Shown one piece after another: positions 34,461 to 45,229 of a DNA stretch of 64,000 bases. Position 1 is the stretch's first letter, and each line of letters opens with the position of its first letter. A model generated the notes under the pieces. It saw only the letters and a program-made list of their open reading frames with translations. It was not told where the DNA came from and ran no database searches. The translations under genes were made by a program, and so were the position numbers. Source of the DNA: Toxonevra muliebris (taxonomy: Eukaryota; Arthropoda; Insecta; Diptera; Pallopteridae); contig OY829326.1 in the NCBI GenBank assembly GCA_963691655.1, positions 75,881,235-75,945,234 of the forward strand. The letters run 5' to 3'.

Positions 34461-35063
34461 AATACTCTTGGAAAGGGCTGCCTCTTTTTCAGAAAAGAAC
34501 CCGAAATTTGACAGCTCTCGCACGGTGGTAACGAAATGCAATATTTTATCGAGAAAAGAAAACGCTATTAGTGTCCGAAAAGTGGATTAAATCCTCCAAA
34601 ATGGAATTTTTGAAATTTGTTGTCATGTTTTAATGCCGTTTAAGTTTGGAGTTTATATGTGCATATTTGCGGTTTTCATTAAAAAGACACGAAAACCGGT
34701 TTATCCGGTTAACTCGGTTTTCTGATCAAGTTGGTATTCGGAAACCGGTTATCGAATAATGGCACTATATAAGATGCATATTAACTAAAAATAAGAACGA
34801 TTGCGTGGTATTTCGAGTTCCAAATTTCGGCTCTTATGGACCACAACTATTTCCACTTTGCTCATAAAAAACTGTATTCCAAAATCTACAGAATATATAA
34901 AATTTGGAAATTATTTTTTTGACTGATTTTTTTTATATTTCAATTTGAAAATTTATTTGAAAACGTCGCATCGGTATATAGCTTTTATTCTGTTGTATAT
35001 TTTTTTGATTAATCAATTTTAGTTGTTAGTCGTGTGAGGCGAATTTGATTTGAGCTTGCTGCT

Positions 35064-35166
35064 ATGGCAAGTCGATTGATTTTTATATTTTTGATGTGGT
35101 GGGTGGTTCCAGCTGAGCTCCGCAACCAAACAAAGTTCAATTGGTGGAGCTGTCCACTAGCACCAA
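35064..35166 (+). CDS. Ly6-like gene, exon 1 (signal peptide)
   Basis: ATG at 35064 opens MASRLIFIFLMWWVVPAE, a typical secretory signal, followed by LRNQTKFNWWSCPLAPS with an N-glycosylation sequon (NQT). The exon ends at a strong donor (AA/GTAAGT, 35167) on the first base of a codon; the next exon completes AGC (Ser). The start is chosen because it is the first ATG giving a signal peptide and no upstream in-frame start is closer. Confidence 0.7.
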
Positions 35167-35344
35167 GTAAGTTATCATTAATTCTTGAAATATTCGCTGC
35201 CTAGAAATAAGATTTAATTTGGGTTTAGCTGTTTAGAGCCATTCAGAGTTGCCAAGATATTGAAGCAATTCTATTTCAGTTTGTAGTTGCATCTTTCCTT
35301 TTTTTCACTGTAATCTTTTTGATCGAACTATCTTTACATTTCAG

Positions 35345-35539
35345 GCGGTCAAACAATGATGTGCTATTCATGCGATTCCCCGAAAAGTTGCGAAAAGCCA
35401 ATCAAAGTGACGTGCACCGATAAAGCTGTGCAAGATATGGCAGATAAGATAGCAAGCATTTACACTAATGGGAGTAAAATTGAAGAACACTTTAAACCAA
35501 CCCCAAATTATCTCTGTTTCTCCTTCAAAGCATTTCGAG
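35345..35539 (+). CDS. Ly6/three-finger domain, exon 2
   Basis: After an acceptor (TTTCAG, 35343-35344) the frame reads GQTMMCYSCDSPKSCEKPIK then VTCTDKAVQDMADKI and ends NYLCFSFKAFR before a GTAAAT donor at 35540. CYSC...C...C and the later YLC are the opening finger of a Ly6/uPAR-type domain, a disulfide-bonded extracellular fold. Fly members are usually GPI-anchored proteins acting in septate junctions, channel regulation or signalling. Which member this is cannot be told from the sequence. The exon leaves one base that joins with CT of exon 3 to give Ala. Confidence 0.8.
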
Positions 35540-36587
35540 GTAAATAATTTATTAATTGTAGCAATGACAGCTTCTTTAGCCACGGAGAAATAATAATAAT
35601 AACTATTACAAAAACAAAATATAAGAGTGCTGTCAGTGAGTAGGGCTGTATTTGACAATAAGATTTCAAAGATGTTTTTTCCTGCATTTTTTAGATCCTA
35701 TTTATATAGAATAAATTATGTTTTATTTTGAAGAAAAATAGTGAATAGTAATTGATAAAAAGGAGAAAATTGTTTCAAAAGACAACAAATGAAAATTAAT
35801 ATTCACAATAAAAATTTTATCGTTTCTATTTAAACTCTGGCTTTCTACTTAAAATTTCTAAGTGGAAATAAATCCGGGGTTTTTTAACGTTATTGGTTTT
35901 TTACATTGTTTGACTTTGATAAAAGCAGTTTATTATAGTTTTTTTAATATTTTCCAAAAAAAACATCATCAACATTTGTGCTAAATAGTACTCAACATTT
36001 CAGTATTTCTGACTAAGGTACCTATATGAAAGACAGCGAGTAAATCAGACAATTATGTTTTCAACGTGCAAAAGTAGCACAACATTTTCTTTTACCAAAA
36101 AAGTATCGCATCTCTTTTACTTAAAACAATGAAACATATGGGAAGAAATTTCTGAAATGTAACCCTAAAACTCCAACGCAAAATTTGAAATGTTACTATC
36201 ACTGTTCCAATAGTATTAGTGACAAAAAAACATAATTAAAAAAAAATTTTGTAAAATATTATTTTTCTGGATTGTTATAAACAATTAAATTTTTACATAG
36301 CTGTTTTTTCAAATTGATTTTTTTATTGAGTGGCTTAATAAAAATTAACCATTTCTAGCTCAAATTATTTATACAAAAACGGCTTTACAAAATATTAAAA
36401 GTTATTAACATAAAGTTTTTTAAATACTAGTAAAAAATTCAGATTTGTATAAACAATTGAATTTTTAATAATGTGGTGAAAAGGTGTAAAAAAATATCAT
36501 GGCACTATATTCAGTCAAAAGTTATGAATGTTTTTCTTGTGTAATGTGGGTACAATCGCGCCATGCGCAGCTTTCAATGGTAGACTG

Positions 36588-36783
36588 ATAACACAGTGAA
36601 ACGAAATTTCAACATCTGCCTTATGCACGAGATTTTCTAACGGTCTTATAATAATTTAGGGTCGCTGATTGCGACTGCGTACTCAGTTTTTCACCATCAC
36701 ATCTAGTTCTTCCACAATAAGGGATCTTCAGGGACTATTAAGAAATTTGTTTATTTCAACAGATACGAATGTCTGTGATTTGT
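36588..36783. repeat. Interspersed repeat, copy 2 of the 200-bp family
   Basis: Direct copy of 18894-19095; see there. It begins AACACAGTG and ends ATTTCAACAGATACGAATGTC. Confidence 0.75.
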
Positions 36784-36874
36784 TATTGTAATTACATTAG
36801 GCCAGACGATACTGCCATCTTAGCGTCAAATTAATCTCCTACAGAACCTGCTAATCTAGTTCGGAAACAGCTCG

Positions 36875-36965
36875 ACGACGTTCAACAATGATTACTTCGT
36901 GGATGAGTGCTTGACTGGAGTTCCATCTGCCTCAGGTTCGATTCCCAGATATGGTTAAATTCTTA
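36875..36965 (+). repeat. tRNA-derived SINE fragment (candidate)
   Basis: A perfect B-box, GGTTCGATTCC (36935-36945), is preceded by GTGGATGAGTGCTTGACTGG, which can serve as a divergent A-box region, and followed by an A-rich tail (AAATTCTTAAAAAAATG). Acceptor pairing is poor, so it is not annotated as a tRNA gene. Confidence 0.5.
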
Positions 36966-37145
36966 AAAAAATGTCCAAATAGATTGTTCTAATAAAATGG
37001 ATCATTTTGGTGATTTAGTTCTTAAATACGTGACTCAAGTACCAGTTCAATGGGTTCTATTCTCGGGTAGAGATTTGAATCCACCAAAAAAAAAAAAAAA
37101 AATTATAGCTTTTGGGTCGATATAAATAAACTGGGAAAGGAAAAA

Positions 37146-37200
37146 TTTGAATACAGGGTAGGAATCAGCGACCTTAAATTATTCTTAAAATTCTACTTAT
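37146..37200. repeat. Short inverted piece of the 200-bp repeat family
   Basis: The reverse complement contains AATAATTTAAGGTCGCTGATT, close to the middle of copies 1 and 2. Flanked by poly-A (37083-37100). Confidence 0.5.
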
Positions 37201-38223
37201 TCTCGACCCATTATAAACCAATCTAAAACCGAAAACTGAATAAATGTATCGTATTGTTATATTTTCCACGCTGAAAATAGATCATAGAAATTGTGAAATG
37301 CTTTGCTACAAGAACAGGGTATCCGCGAAATGCGTAAGTTTTCACATGCCATACCTTTGAAATTGTTAGTCACCGAAATAAAGTAAAGTTTATGAATAAG
37401 CAAAAAAAAAAAAAAAAAACAACGATACACGAACGAGAAAAAAACGCGTTTGGGCATTTTGGTTCATATGGAGAATTTTTATTTCTTATTCCCCCCCCCC
37501 CCCCAAAAAAAAAAATTTTTCCTGTATCCACTGCGCTTAAGCTCGTTCCAGTCGTCTTGTGTTGGCTGGGAAATCTTTTAAGCCTAAATTTATATGCTTG
37601 CCGATATATATGGTCTGGTGTTAACAGAAACATACAACAAGCAGACGGTTAATTCCCTGTACTTTTCGTCATTTATAAAAAACTCACTTCTCCAATTTTT
37701 ATTTATTGAAGCCCCAGGTAATTACGAATTGTTCCCAAGTTTTTACCACTTTTATATCAACTCGCCTTCAATGGTGTCTGCTGTTGGGTACAAATTTTGC
37801 AATCGATTTTAAACTAACTTCCCGATGAGCTAGAGACTTGAAATTTTAAATATAGTCCAGAACAATGCAATATAACATATCTAAAATATATATAAATATA
37901 ATAATATTTAAAATATTAGCATCGGAAGTTTTTCAATTTTTGATGTGTAAACATTTTAGCTCACGGTATGGGAAAAATTTCAAATGTGTAAAATGTAAAA
38001 TAACTGTAACGTAAGATTTAAGATAACTGTAACGTCCAGTTCCCCTCTCGCTCGCACTACTGCGCGTCATGACTGTGCTACTCTAAACAACAAAGAGAAG
38101 AAGAGAGGAAGAAATTAAAATACGAGAGGAGTTTGATTATTTATGTTTCGATCAATTTACTCGCCGTAGCAAACACAAGCGTTTGATAGGTTTTGCATTC
38201 GATTAGTTTTTTTTTTGTTTTTT

Positions 38224-39150
38224 TTGTTGGAACAGACAAAAGAAGTATTCAAGAATACAGCACTCAGACAAGTTTTACGTCCATTGTACTATATCCTGTG
38301 TTCCCTTTTGCTATTCTTTAAATCTACCAGATTTATTAATAAATCTTAGTAGATCCTGCGGTGTTAGAGAGCTCAGGTGTTCGTCTCCCAACACTCTAGT
38401 ACCAAATATGCTTACTTTGATCCGGCAGAAAGCAAGGCAGGCACCAAGAAAGTGATCCACCGTCTCTTCACATTCTTCCTCCAAACCACAGGAAGCACAG
38501 AAGGCACTAGCTCCCAGGCCAATCATATGCATATGTTTGGCCCAAGAGAAATGACCTGTATATAATCCCACCAGCTGCCTACAGCTCTTTCTGTTAAGTG
38601 ATAACAGAAAGTCCGTATGACGCTTCGAGATAACAGGTAACATGGTCTTTGTCTGTCTAAAGCCCCTCAGGTCCTCCCATTTACGATTGTGGGTCAGGTC
38701 GACCCACTCATTAATGGTGGTCTTGATGGCTGTAGACGGCAAAGAGAGTACGGGTTCTGGGCCCTGAAAACCAGTTTCCGAACCTTTTCTGGCCAGAAAG
38801 TCAGCAAATTCATTTCCTGAAATTCCTGAGTGTCCAGGAACCCATATCAACAGCAGACTATTGTGCTTTCCTGGATTTACAATGCATAACCAGTTTAGAC
38901 GTGGTTAGAGGATTAAGCAAGGATTTAGGTGCAGCCTGACTGTCACTAAATACACAGATACTCCTTTGTCTCCAACCATTATCAATAACATGGTCCATAG
39001 CCTTGATGATTGCAAAAATTTCTGCTTGAAAAACAGAAGCATACAACCCAAGGGAGAAGTGCAGTTGCACTCCATCATTTTCAATGAAGACTCCAGAACC
39101 CGAACCGAATTCTGTTCTGGAACCATCAGTGAAAATACGCTTAAAATCAA
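38224..39150 (-). mobile_element. I/LOA-like non-LTR retrotransposon, RNase H and 3' end (copy 3)
   Basis: The largest copy of the family. On the minus strand the first part (39150-38860) is split between two frames and has FGSGSGVFIEN, FQAEIFAIIKAMDHV (catalytic Glu) and CVFSDSQAAPKSL (catalytic Asp). The second part (38850-38311) is open for 179 codons. It gives MIWVPGHSGISGNEFADFLA (His and last Asp) and then a C-terminal Cys/His motif, CASCGLEEECEETVDHFLGAC. The 3' UTR ends at GTTGGAACAGACAAAAG (38224), the same point as at 24508. The reverse transcriptase and endonuclease are missing. It lies antisense in the Ly6-like gene's intron. Confidence 0.9.
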
Positions 39151-39159
39151 CTTCGGTTA

Positions 39160-39512
39160 GTTAGATTGGATTAAAATTAAATATTTTTTAAAATGTAAAA
39201 ACAATACAAAACGATAAGTAATAAAGAATCTAGGTTTCAATAAATGTATAAACAAAATGTAGTGATAATGATAGCAAACCACGGCATTATAAATGTTTTG
39301 CTTTGTACATTAACCATAGAAAGGCAACATTTGTTTTTTCTATGTATATAGCAAAAATGTTAAACAGAAAAAATCAAACTTATTTATTATAAAGTCGCTT
39401 ATTTACTTTAATAAAAATAGTTAAGGCAACTGTCTGCGCGGTGCTTTTAAGAAGTAGTGGGGTGACTGGTTACCCCTGTTGCCTTTTTAAGGTTAAATGT
39501 GGAAAGCACTTA
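39160..39512. other. No gene seen
   Basis: AT-rich spacer between the retrotransposon and the foldback element. Confidence 0.5.
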
Positions 39513-39513
39513 T

Positions 39514-40504
39514 CGTCGCCTGAGGATTGATTTGGCGTATGTGTGTACAAATTTATATACCTATACACCAAATCAATTCTCAGGCGACGTTATGTAAAAT
39601 TTTCACATCTAATAAAATTTCAAATTGACAGGAACAAAAACTTAAAGTGCGGACAAAGGATGCAATTGCAGCTGCGTATATGCAAGCATATAGTGTTCGA
39701 TGCATTGAGTAAAAGAAAAATAATGCAACTACAACATATCAGCACTATTCACGATTTGGTGCAATTGCAAAATATTTCTGCTATCACAACAACAAATATA
39801 TGCGATATGGAATAAAAATTTGCATTGGGTGAATTGGTGAATTGGGCTATTATACATAAAAGATAATGATATCAAATATCTAGCGTGCCTTGCACGCATC
39901 CATTGTTTTTCATTGATCAAAGCATTGCATTCATTGTTGTATTCATTCAAGGCAAACCAAAAACTAAATTTTTTGTTTGAAAATTTTAAATTTTAGACTT
40001 TTTTAAATTTTGTTTTCTTTATTTACAATTGCAATTTGTTTGTTTACATAATTTTTCAAATATAAAATAACTACACACATGTAGTTTCTCACATGACATC
40101 TCATATTTTTAACATGAGATGCAATGTTAGTTCTTATAAAAAAAAAATGTTAAATGCTTTGGCCCATACGATTTCACATTGCATCTCATATTTTTAACAT
40201 GATTTATTCTTATGAAAGATATTAATTTTTCTTATCACTGTCAAATCTGTCGACGTCTCTGCCGTGGCCATACGACTTTAACATGAGGTGCATGTTAAAT
40301 TTTCTCAAAATGTTAATTTCAAAATCGCTGTAATGGCTTATTCGGGTAACAAAAACACTTAACTCTTCTTCTTATTTTAACATGGGGTGCAATGTTAATT
40401 CTTTTGTACATGTTAAATTTTATATATCGCTGCTACGATAACATGTAAACAAACAATTTTTGTAGGAATAGGAATACATACGCTAAATCAATTCTCAGGC
40501 GACG
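39514..40504. mobile_element. Foldback element with CGTCGCCTGAG ends
   Basis: CGTCGCCTGAGGATTGATTT starts at 39514. Inverted copies end at 39589 (inner, 26 of 28 match) and at 40504 (outer). The first pair can form a hairpin of about 76 bp; the first and last define a 991-bp element. Inside (40090-40440) are four copies of a TTTTAACATGAGATGCAATG-type unit, two followed by TTAATTCTT. No open frame. Confidence 0.7.
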
Positions 40505-40509
40505 ATACA

Positions 40510-41285
40510 TTTGCACATGCGACGGAATATATTTTTGCCTTACTTCTTTATTTTATTTCTTTTGCAAAAATCATAGCATTTGTAATTGATTTTGGTAGAT
40601 AAGTATATTATTTTGAAGTCCTACAACTTTGGCATCTGAGGCAAAGTTGTGTATTACAAAAAGATAAGAAAAGTAAAATCATTTTAAAATTTGGTAGACA
40701 TGTTTATTAATATCAAAATTTTTTTTTAAATTAAATCTACACGCTTTAGATGCTGATTAAAAACTGTAAATATAAAAACAGTCTGTTAAAAGTATTATGA
40801 AAAGCGAAAAATAAACAATTGTAGCCATTTTACAGGCGATTTTTTTTTGTAAGAAATTCTTACAAATGTTACAAATTTGTGATTAGTCGTCTGTTTGGTG
40901 AAACAAAAAAACAACAAAATAGTAGCATTTCTACAAGTTTGTTTCTTGTAAACTACAACTACAAATCCTGTTTGGTGAAACAATTATTTGTCATTACAAG
41001 TACTTGTGATTTACTAGTTCGAATTCACAATTGTTGGAATTGGGTGAAACCACATTTAATGAGTTTTTACAATTTTGTGAGAATTTCCTTACAATTCACA
41101 TTTTTGAAAGTTGGTTAAATAGGGCACTGTTGGTGAGTTTACGATCTCACAACTCCATCACCAAGCACTTAATTTTTATGAAAAATTAAATACGTTCTTT
41201 AAGCCTGTTATACATTACTTAAAATGTATAATATTTTAAATTTCAGCGAGATTCGTACATGGGTAACAACCGGTTACAAAAAAAA
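40510..41285. other. No gene seen
   Basis: AT-rich; repeated ACAAGTTTGT/TGGTGAAACAA pieces near 40870-41050 suggest an old simple duplication. No coding exon. Confidence 0.4.
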
Positions 41286-41289
41286 AAAA

Positions 41290-41910
41290 CAATGTTCAGA
41301 CCATGACCACGGACCAAAATTCCAATCAAAATATACGAAAATGACCAACAACTCAGACCAATAGTTAGGCAAAACTTTAGGCCAAAAGGACACCAAATAC
41401 CGAACGAAAGTAACCCAGTAACTCAGACCAAAAACTAGTAGGAATATCTGATAAACATTTACATCAAAAAATTTTAACTTAAATTAAATAAAAACTAGAC
41501 TAAAATTCCCAAAGAATTCAGCCAAATTTTAAAACAAAATTCAGACCGATTTCGGACCGAAATTCAGACCAAAATAGTATCAAAATCAAGCCAATTCAGA
41601 CAAAAATATCAACTAAAATTTAAACTAAGAGTTAGATTAAAACTGAGGCTAAAAAGACGCCAAATACAAATTAAAAGCAAACCAAAATTTAGACTAGAAA
41701 TCAGATCAAACGCTGGTCTGCAATTTCTGGAAAGCAAATCAAAATTTTGACCAAACATGGATTAAAACTCAGATTAAAATTCAAACTAAAATAAAACAAA
41801 ATTCTGACTTACAATCAAAACCTGAATTCGGATCAAAAATGGGAAAGAACGGAAAAGTTAAACCAATACCAGACAAAATTCAGTACAAAATTCAATCCAA
41901 AAACTAGACC
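41290..41910. repeat. Degenerate minisatellite, CAGACCAAAATT-type unit
   Basis: For about 620 bp the + strand is almost lacking in T-rich words and repeats variants of AACTCAGACCAAAAT / ATTCAGACCAAAA at roughly 12-20 bp spacing, strongly decayed. The bias (A and C rich, G only in fixed positions) is visible by eye against its neighbours. No frame is open through it. Confidence 0.75.
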
Positions 41911-41919
41911 ATTATCAAG

Positions 41920-42800
41920 CTTTCTAAAAGTAGATTTAATGTAGTCTGAATGTATTTAATAACCAGTTGCACTGTAACATGCATCCTATTGGCACGCCCA
42001 GCATGATTCAAATATCCGACCCCATTTTAATATTTATATTAAATTATTATTATTCAAATAAAATATATAAAATCCTAGTTTTTCGTTTGTTGAAAGTATA
42101 TACTTTTCACTGCTGATGGCTTTTTTTTTGGAAAAATCTAACTTAATTATTTTAATTTTAATTTTAATTTCTCAAAAATGACTTTTTACTATAAGATTGT
42201 CGGGTTCGGGGGGGACGGGGCTTCAGCCCCTATATCTGGATACGCTACTTACCAGGATCAATATTTAAATATTTTAAATGATCACGCGTTTACTTCAGCT
42301 GACAAATATATTGGGCAATCCATTCCACAAAGCAAAGATTATTACTAATTTTCTAAGGGGTGTGGATAGGGTAGCCAGATTTTTGACGCGCAAACATTAT
42401 AAAATTTGGTGAAATCAATACCAAGCCGATTGTAGAAAGTCTTTTCCCTATTCAGTAATATTTTGTCAAAATACTTCTTTCCCCATAATTTCTAATTTCA
42501 GATCTTAAATAACGAATTAAAGTTGTGTAAGTTTTTTTGCAAGCTAATTTTTATGCTATCATCATGTATTTTTTTAAGATTTTTTCTAGTAATAAAAAAT
42601 ATATAAACAAAAATGTCAGATTTTTTTTGTCAAAATACTTTTCCCGACTATTGTAGTTAAATGGTCCACATTTAATTGATTTGATTTTTATTAACTGAAA
42701 TATTCAGATACCGTGGAGTGGAACATGAATTGTGCGTTCTTTTTATACAACACACAATCTTGTATTCCTATTTATAAAAACCATTATTAAACACGACATT
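41920..42800. other. No gene seen
   Basis: AT-rich end of the intron with a GC-rich patch near 42200-42240 that includes the hairpin GGGGCTTCAGCCCC. No exon recognised. Confidence 0.5.
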
Positions 42801-42808
42801 TTTTTTAG

Positions 42809-43312
42809 CTGATGGCGAGGAACATGCATTTCGTGGATGCAAGTATGACACCGAAGGCGTTAAACTGTTTCGTTCCGATTTCAATTATAGCTTTTTTTGG
42901 GGAGTGAAATGGCTCACTTCAATCAGGGAAGAATCGGGGAAGATGATTGCAAAACCGGCTGTGTGGCACAATAAAACATATTGGGATGAAACACATTGGG
43001 ATATAAGTTCAATGTTTCAATGTGGTGACAAATGGTGTAATAAGTATACTACGCCTTATGAGACGGGAAAAATATTATTTCAACGACGATTTCGCCGGGA
43101 ATTACTATGGGACTGTGTGTACTTTCACGTATTTAATTGGGATGACTTTGCAGAAAGGTGCAAGATTTACGGAAGATATATATATTATTGCTTTTGGAAA
43201 TGGAGAGATCATGATTATAGACCCCATGGAAGGCGAAGCTCCATTTGGATCCCCTTGGCTTTTGGTTAATATAATTGCTATTTTTCATTTTATATTTCTA
43301 AATTGTTTGTAA
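42809..43312 (+). CDS. Ly6-like gene, exon 3, with frame change before the C-terminal anchor
   Basis: After acceptor TTTTTTAG (42807-42808) the frame continues DGEEHAFRGCKYDTEGVKLF and ends the domain with FQCGDKWCN, the canonical closing C-x4-C-N of Ly6 domains. Together with exon 2 there are eight domain cysteines. The stretch between RGC and FQC is unusually long, about 65 residues, with an NYS and an NKT sequon. The same frame runs to a stop at 43267-43269 (252 residues in all) and ends in a polar tail. In the +1 frame the same DNA encodes a far better end: about 35 codons of linker, then PFGSPWLLVNIIAIFHFIFL, a hydrophobic GPI-type signal stopping at 43312, directly before AATAAA (43311-43316). 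A one-base change in the GGGAAAAAT run near 43066 would connect the two. Confidence 0.7.
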
Positions 43313-43494
43313 TAAATTGGAAATGAATACATTGTATAAATGTACATTTGCAAATCAAATTAAATAATATGCATTTGGAGAATAAATTAACTTTGCCTTT
43401 AAGGGGTTATATACACTTGTGTTGGCAAAAAAAAGAAAATTTTTTATTGCATTTTCTCAAAGTACATTTTCTTGAGAAAATATTCTCCAAATTT

Positions 43495-44426
43495 CATAGA
43501 AATCTGTCTATGTTCAGCGATAAAGACAACGTGGCCATGGTTATTGTGATCAACGCCATGGCCACCTGGATCGTCTCCAGCTACATGGCACACGACCACG
43601 GCACATCACCGCCGCACGATACTTTGAAGCTTCTGGTTGCAGAGGCTGTGCCGACGCCAATGCCCATCACGAGATGTCAGGCAGCACGGACACAAATGAA
43701 CGATATACTTTCTCTTTGATTTTATACTTACTCATGACTTAGTTATTGCTAATGGGGGGAACGAGCCAACCCTCATTACTTCAAATAGAAGGGAGGTTCT
43801 CGATCTCACTCTAGTAAGTGAACACTCGCCACACCTACTGAATGACTGGAGTGTCTCACAAGAGTGCTCTTTTTCTGATCATAATAAAATTAACTTCACC
43901 ATTGATAAACTAGATCCTACAGACTCTTCAGGTGCTACTAGCCTCATCAATAGGAAGCGTACTGACTGGAAAAAGTTCCATGCCATTATTAAGTCGGGCA
44001 TACAGCCTGCTCCACCCACTATTAATAACCACTGCGATATTGATCGAGAGGTAAACTCCATTATAGCACTTTTTAACACTGCTGCCAAATCGGCATGGAA
44101 TTGCTCCAAACCTAGAGGTAAAACCAAACTTTTCTGCTGGACCTCGGAGATTTGCAGAGCTACAAAAAGTATGTAGAAGACTCTTTAATAAAGCTAAGGC
44201 TTTCATTGACTGGTTTCCCTTTAAATCTAAACAAAGGAAACTTAAGTACGCTATAAGAAAAGCCAAAAGGGCGTCTTGGAGGAACTTCTGTGGTAGCATA
44301 GAAAGCTCTTTCAAGACTAGCCGATTTCGAAAACTCCTCAATACGGCTCCTAGGGCTCTCGACTCTATCCAGAAAGCTGATGGTCACTGGACTGATTCTG
44401 GGATCGAGACCTTAGAGGTCCTATGA
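43495..44426 (+). mobile_element. Non-LTR retrotransposon fragment: endonuclease and linker (I/LOA/Jockey group)
   Basis: Decayed APE-type endonuclease. FSDKDNVAMVIVINAMATWI and VSSYMAHDHGTSPPHDTLKL (from 43510) come first, then, after a frame change, CADANAHHEMSGSTDTNER (about 43648-43706) with the Asn/His catalytic block. A further frame gives DFILTHDLVIANGG and RREVLDLTLVSEHSPHLLND (43713-43840). The linker before the reverse transcriptase follows (FNTAAKSAWNCSKPRG, KAKRASWRNFCGSIESS) to a stop at 44426. At least three frame changes and no reverse transcriptase. The RT fragment at the right edge of the window (63.8 kb) may come from a related element. Confidence 0.85.
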
Positions 44427-44431
44427 ATACT

Positions 44432-45011
44432 CACTTTTCGGGGACTGAAACCTTCGTTGATGTGATCTGTCTTTCTGTGAGAAAAAGAAGTCGTACCACT
44501 CGAAGCGAAGAAAATATCGTAAATCAGTCGATTCCACGTCGTTCTCAAGAATTGGTCATCGCTCAAACGACACTGTGGCGTATTTTTCGAAAAATGGGGC
44601 AATATCATGGCACACATGCTTACAAGATGAAATCGACTCAAGAACTAAAGCCACTTGATCATTTGAAACGCCGAAATTTCTCCAATTGGGTTCTGGCAAA
44701 GCCTGAAGAAAATGAAGAATTTCATCGAAAAATCATGCCAACAAGCCTGCAACTTTAGACGAGCTTAAAGACAATATCAAACGCGAAATCGCCAACGTTC
44801 CGGTCGAAATGTGTGCGAGAATGGTGGAAAATTGGGTCCAAAGAATCGATCGCTGTAAACGGGCTCGTGGTGGTTATATGACCGAAATCGAGTTTCATTC
44901 ATAAAATATAATGTTTGCACTACACCCACAACAAATTTGAACACAATATCTCAAAAAATTCTGTGTTTTATTAGTAATATATAAAATTATTATATCCTTA
45001 ATAGAAAACCC
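44432..45011 (+). mobile_element. Mariner-type transposon, internally deleted
   Basis: The frame has QSIPRRSQELVIAQTTLWRI, TQELKPLDHLKRRNFSNWVL and FHRKIM, the DNA-binding part of the transposase. It then jumps, by deletion of the catalytic core, to ELKDNIKREIANVPVEMCAR and RIDRCKRARGGYMTEIEFHS with a stop at 44902-44904. The right TIR ends CTTAATAGAAAACCC (45011). It resembles the left end of the element at 62.2 kb (AAGGGTTTTTCATTAAG), so both probably belong to one family. The left end is missing; the copy abuts the retrotransposon fragment. Confidence 0.8.
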
Positions 45012-45229
45012 TTTATACATATATCTGGACTGTAATGTTTGCGTTTGGATATTCATTGTACTTAGTATATAGAAGTCTTACATATATGGATATATCACAA
45101 TAAATAGTTAATAACGGACCAATATTTCTGCTTCTAACTAATTTAAAACCAATTTCAATTAAAAATTAAAATATTTTCCATGGCAATATTTTTATTAATA
45201 GCTTAAGCATGTTTTCTTAAAACAACGAT

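Larger units (their letters stand above)
33478..34566. mobile_element. Long-TIR foldback-type element, 1,089 bp
   Basis: About 50 bp at each end are inverted copies. The left begins AGCGTTTTCTTTTCTTGACA and continues AAATGTTGCATTT. The right, reverse-complemented, begins AGCGTTTTCTTTTCTCGATA and continues AAATATTGCATTT. Similarity goes on through GCCACGTGCGA/ACCACCGTGCGAG. No open frame is present and no target duplication can be seen. Several TGTTGCC motifs follow the left end. A second, hAT-like element appears to lie inside. Confidence 0.75.
35540..42808 (+). other. 7.3-kb intron of the Ly6-like gene
   Basis: Bounded by GTAAAT at 35540 and TTTTTTAG at 42808, with matching phase on both sides. 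It contains a SINE-like piece, an I/LOA-like retrotransposon on the opposite strand, a foldback element and a degenerate minisatellite. No further exon was recognised. Confidence 0.7.

Noticed and set aside
36580..36970. Possible tRNA gene around the perfect B-box at 36935
   Set aside because: No seven-pair acceptor stem or clear anticodon arm can be drawn.
43348..43719. 123-codon frame as an independent gene next to the Ly6-like gene
   Set aside because: From about 43510 it is the endonuclease of a decayed non-LTR element; the first part is AT-rich filler.
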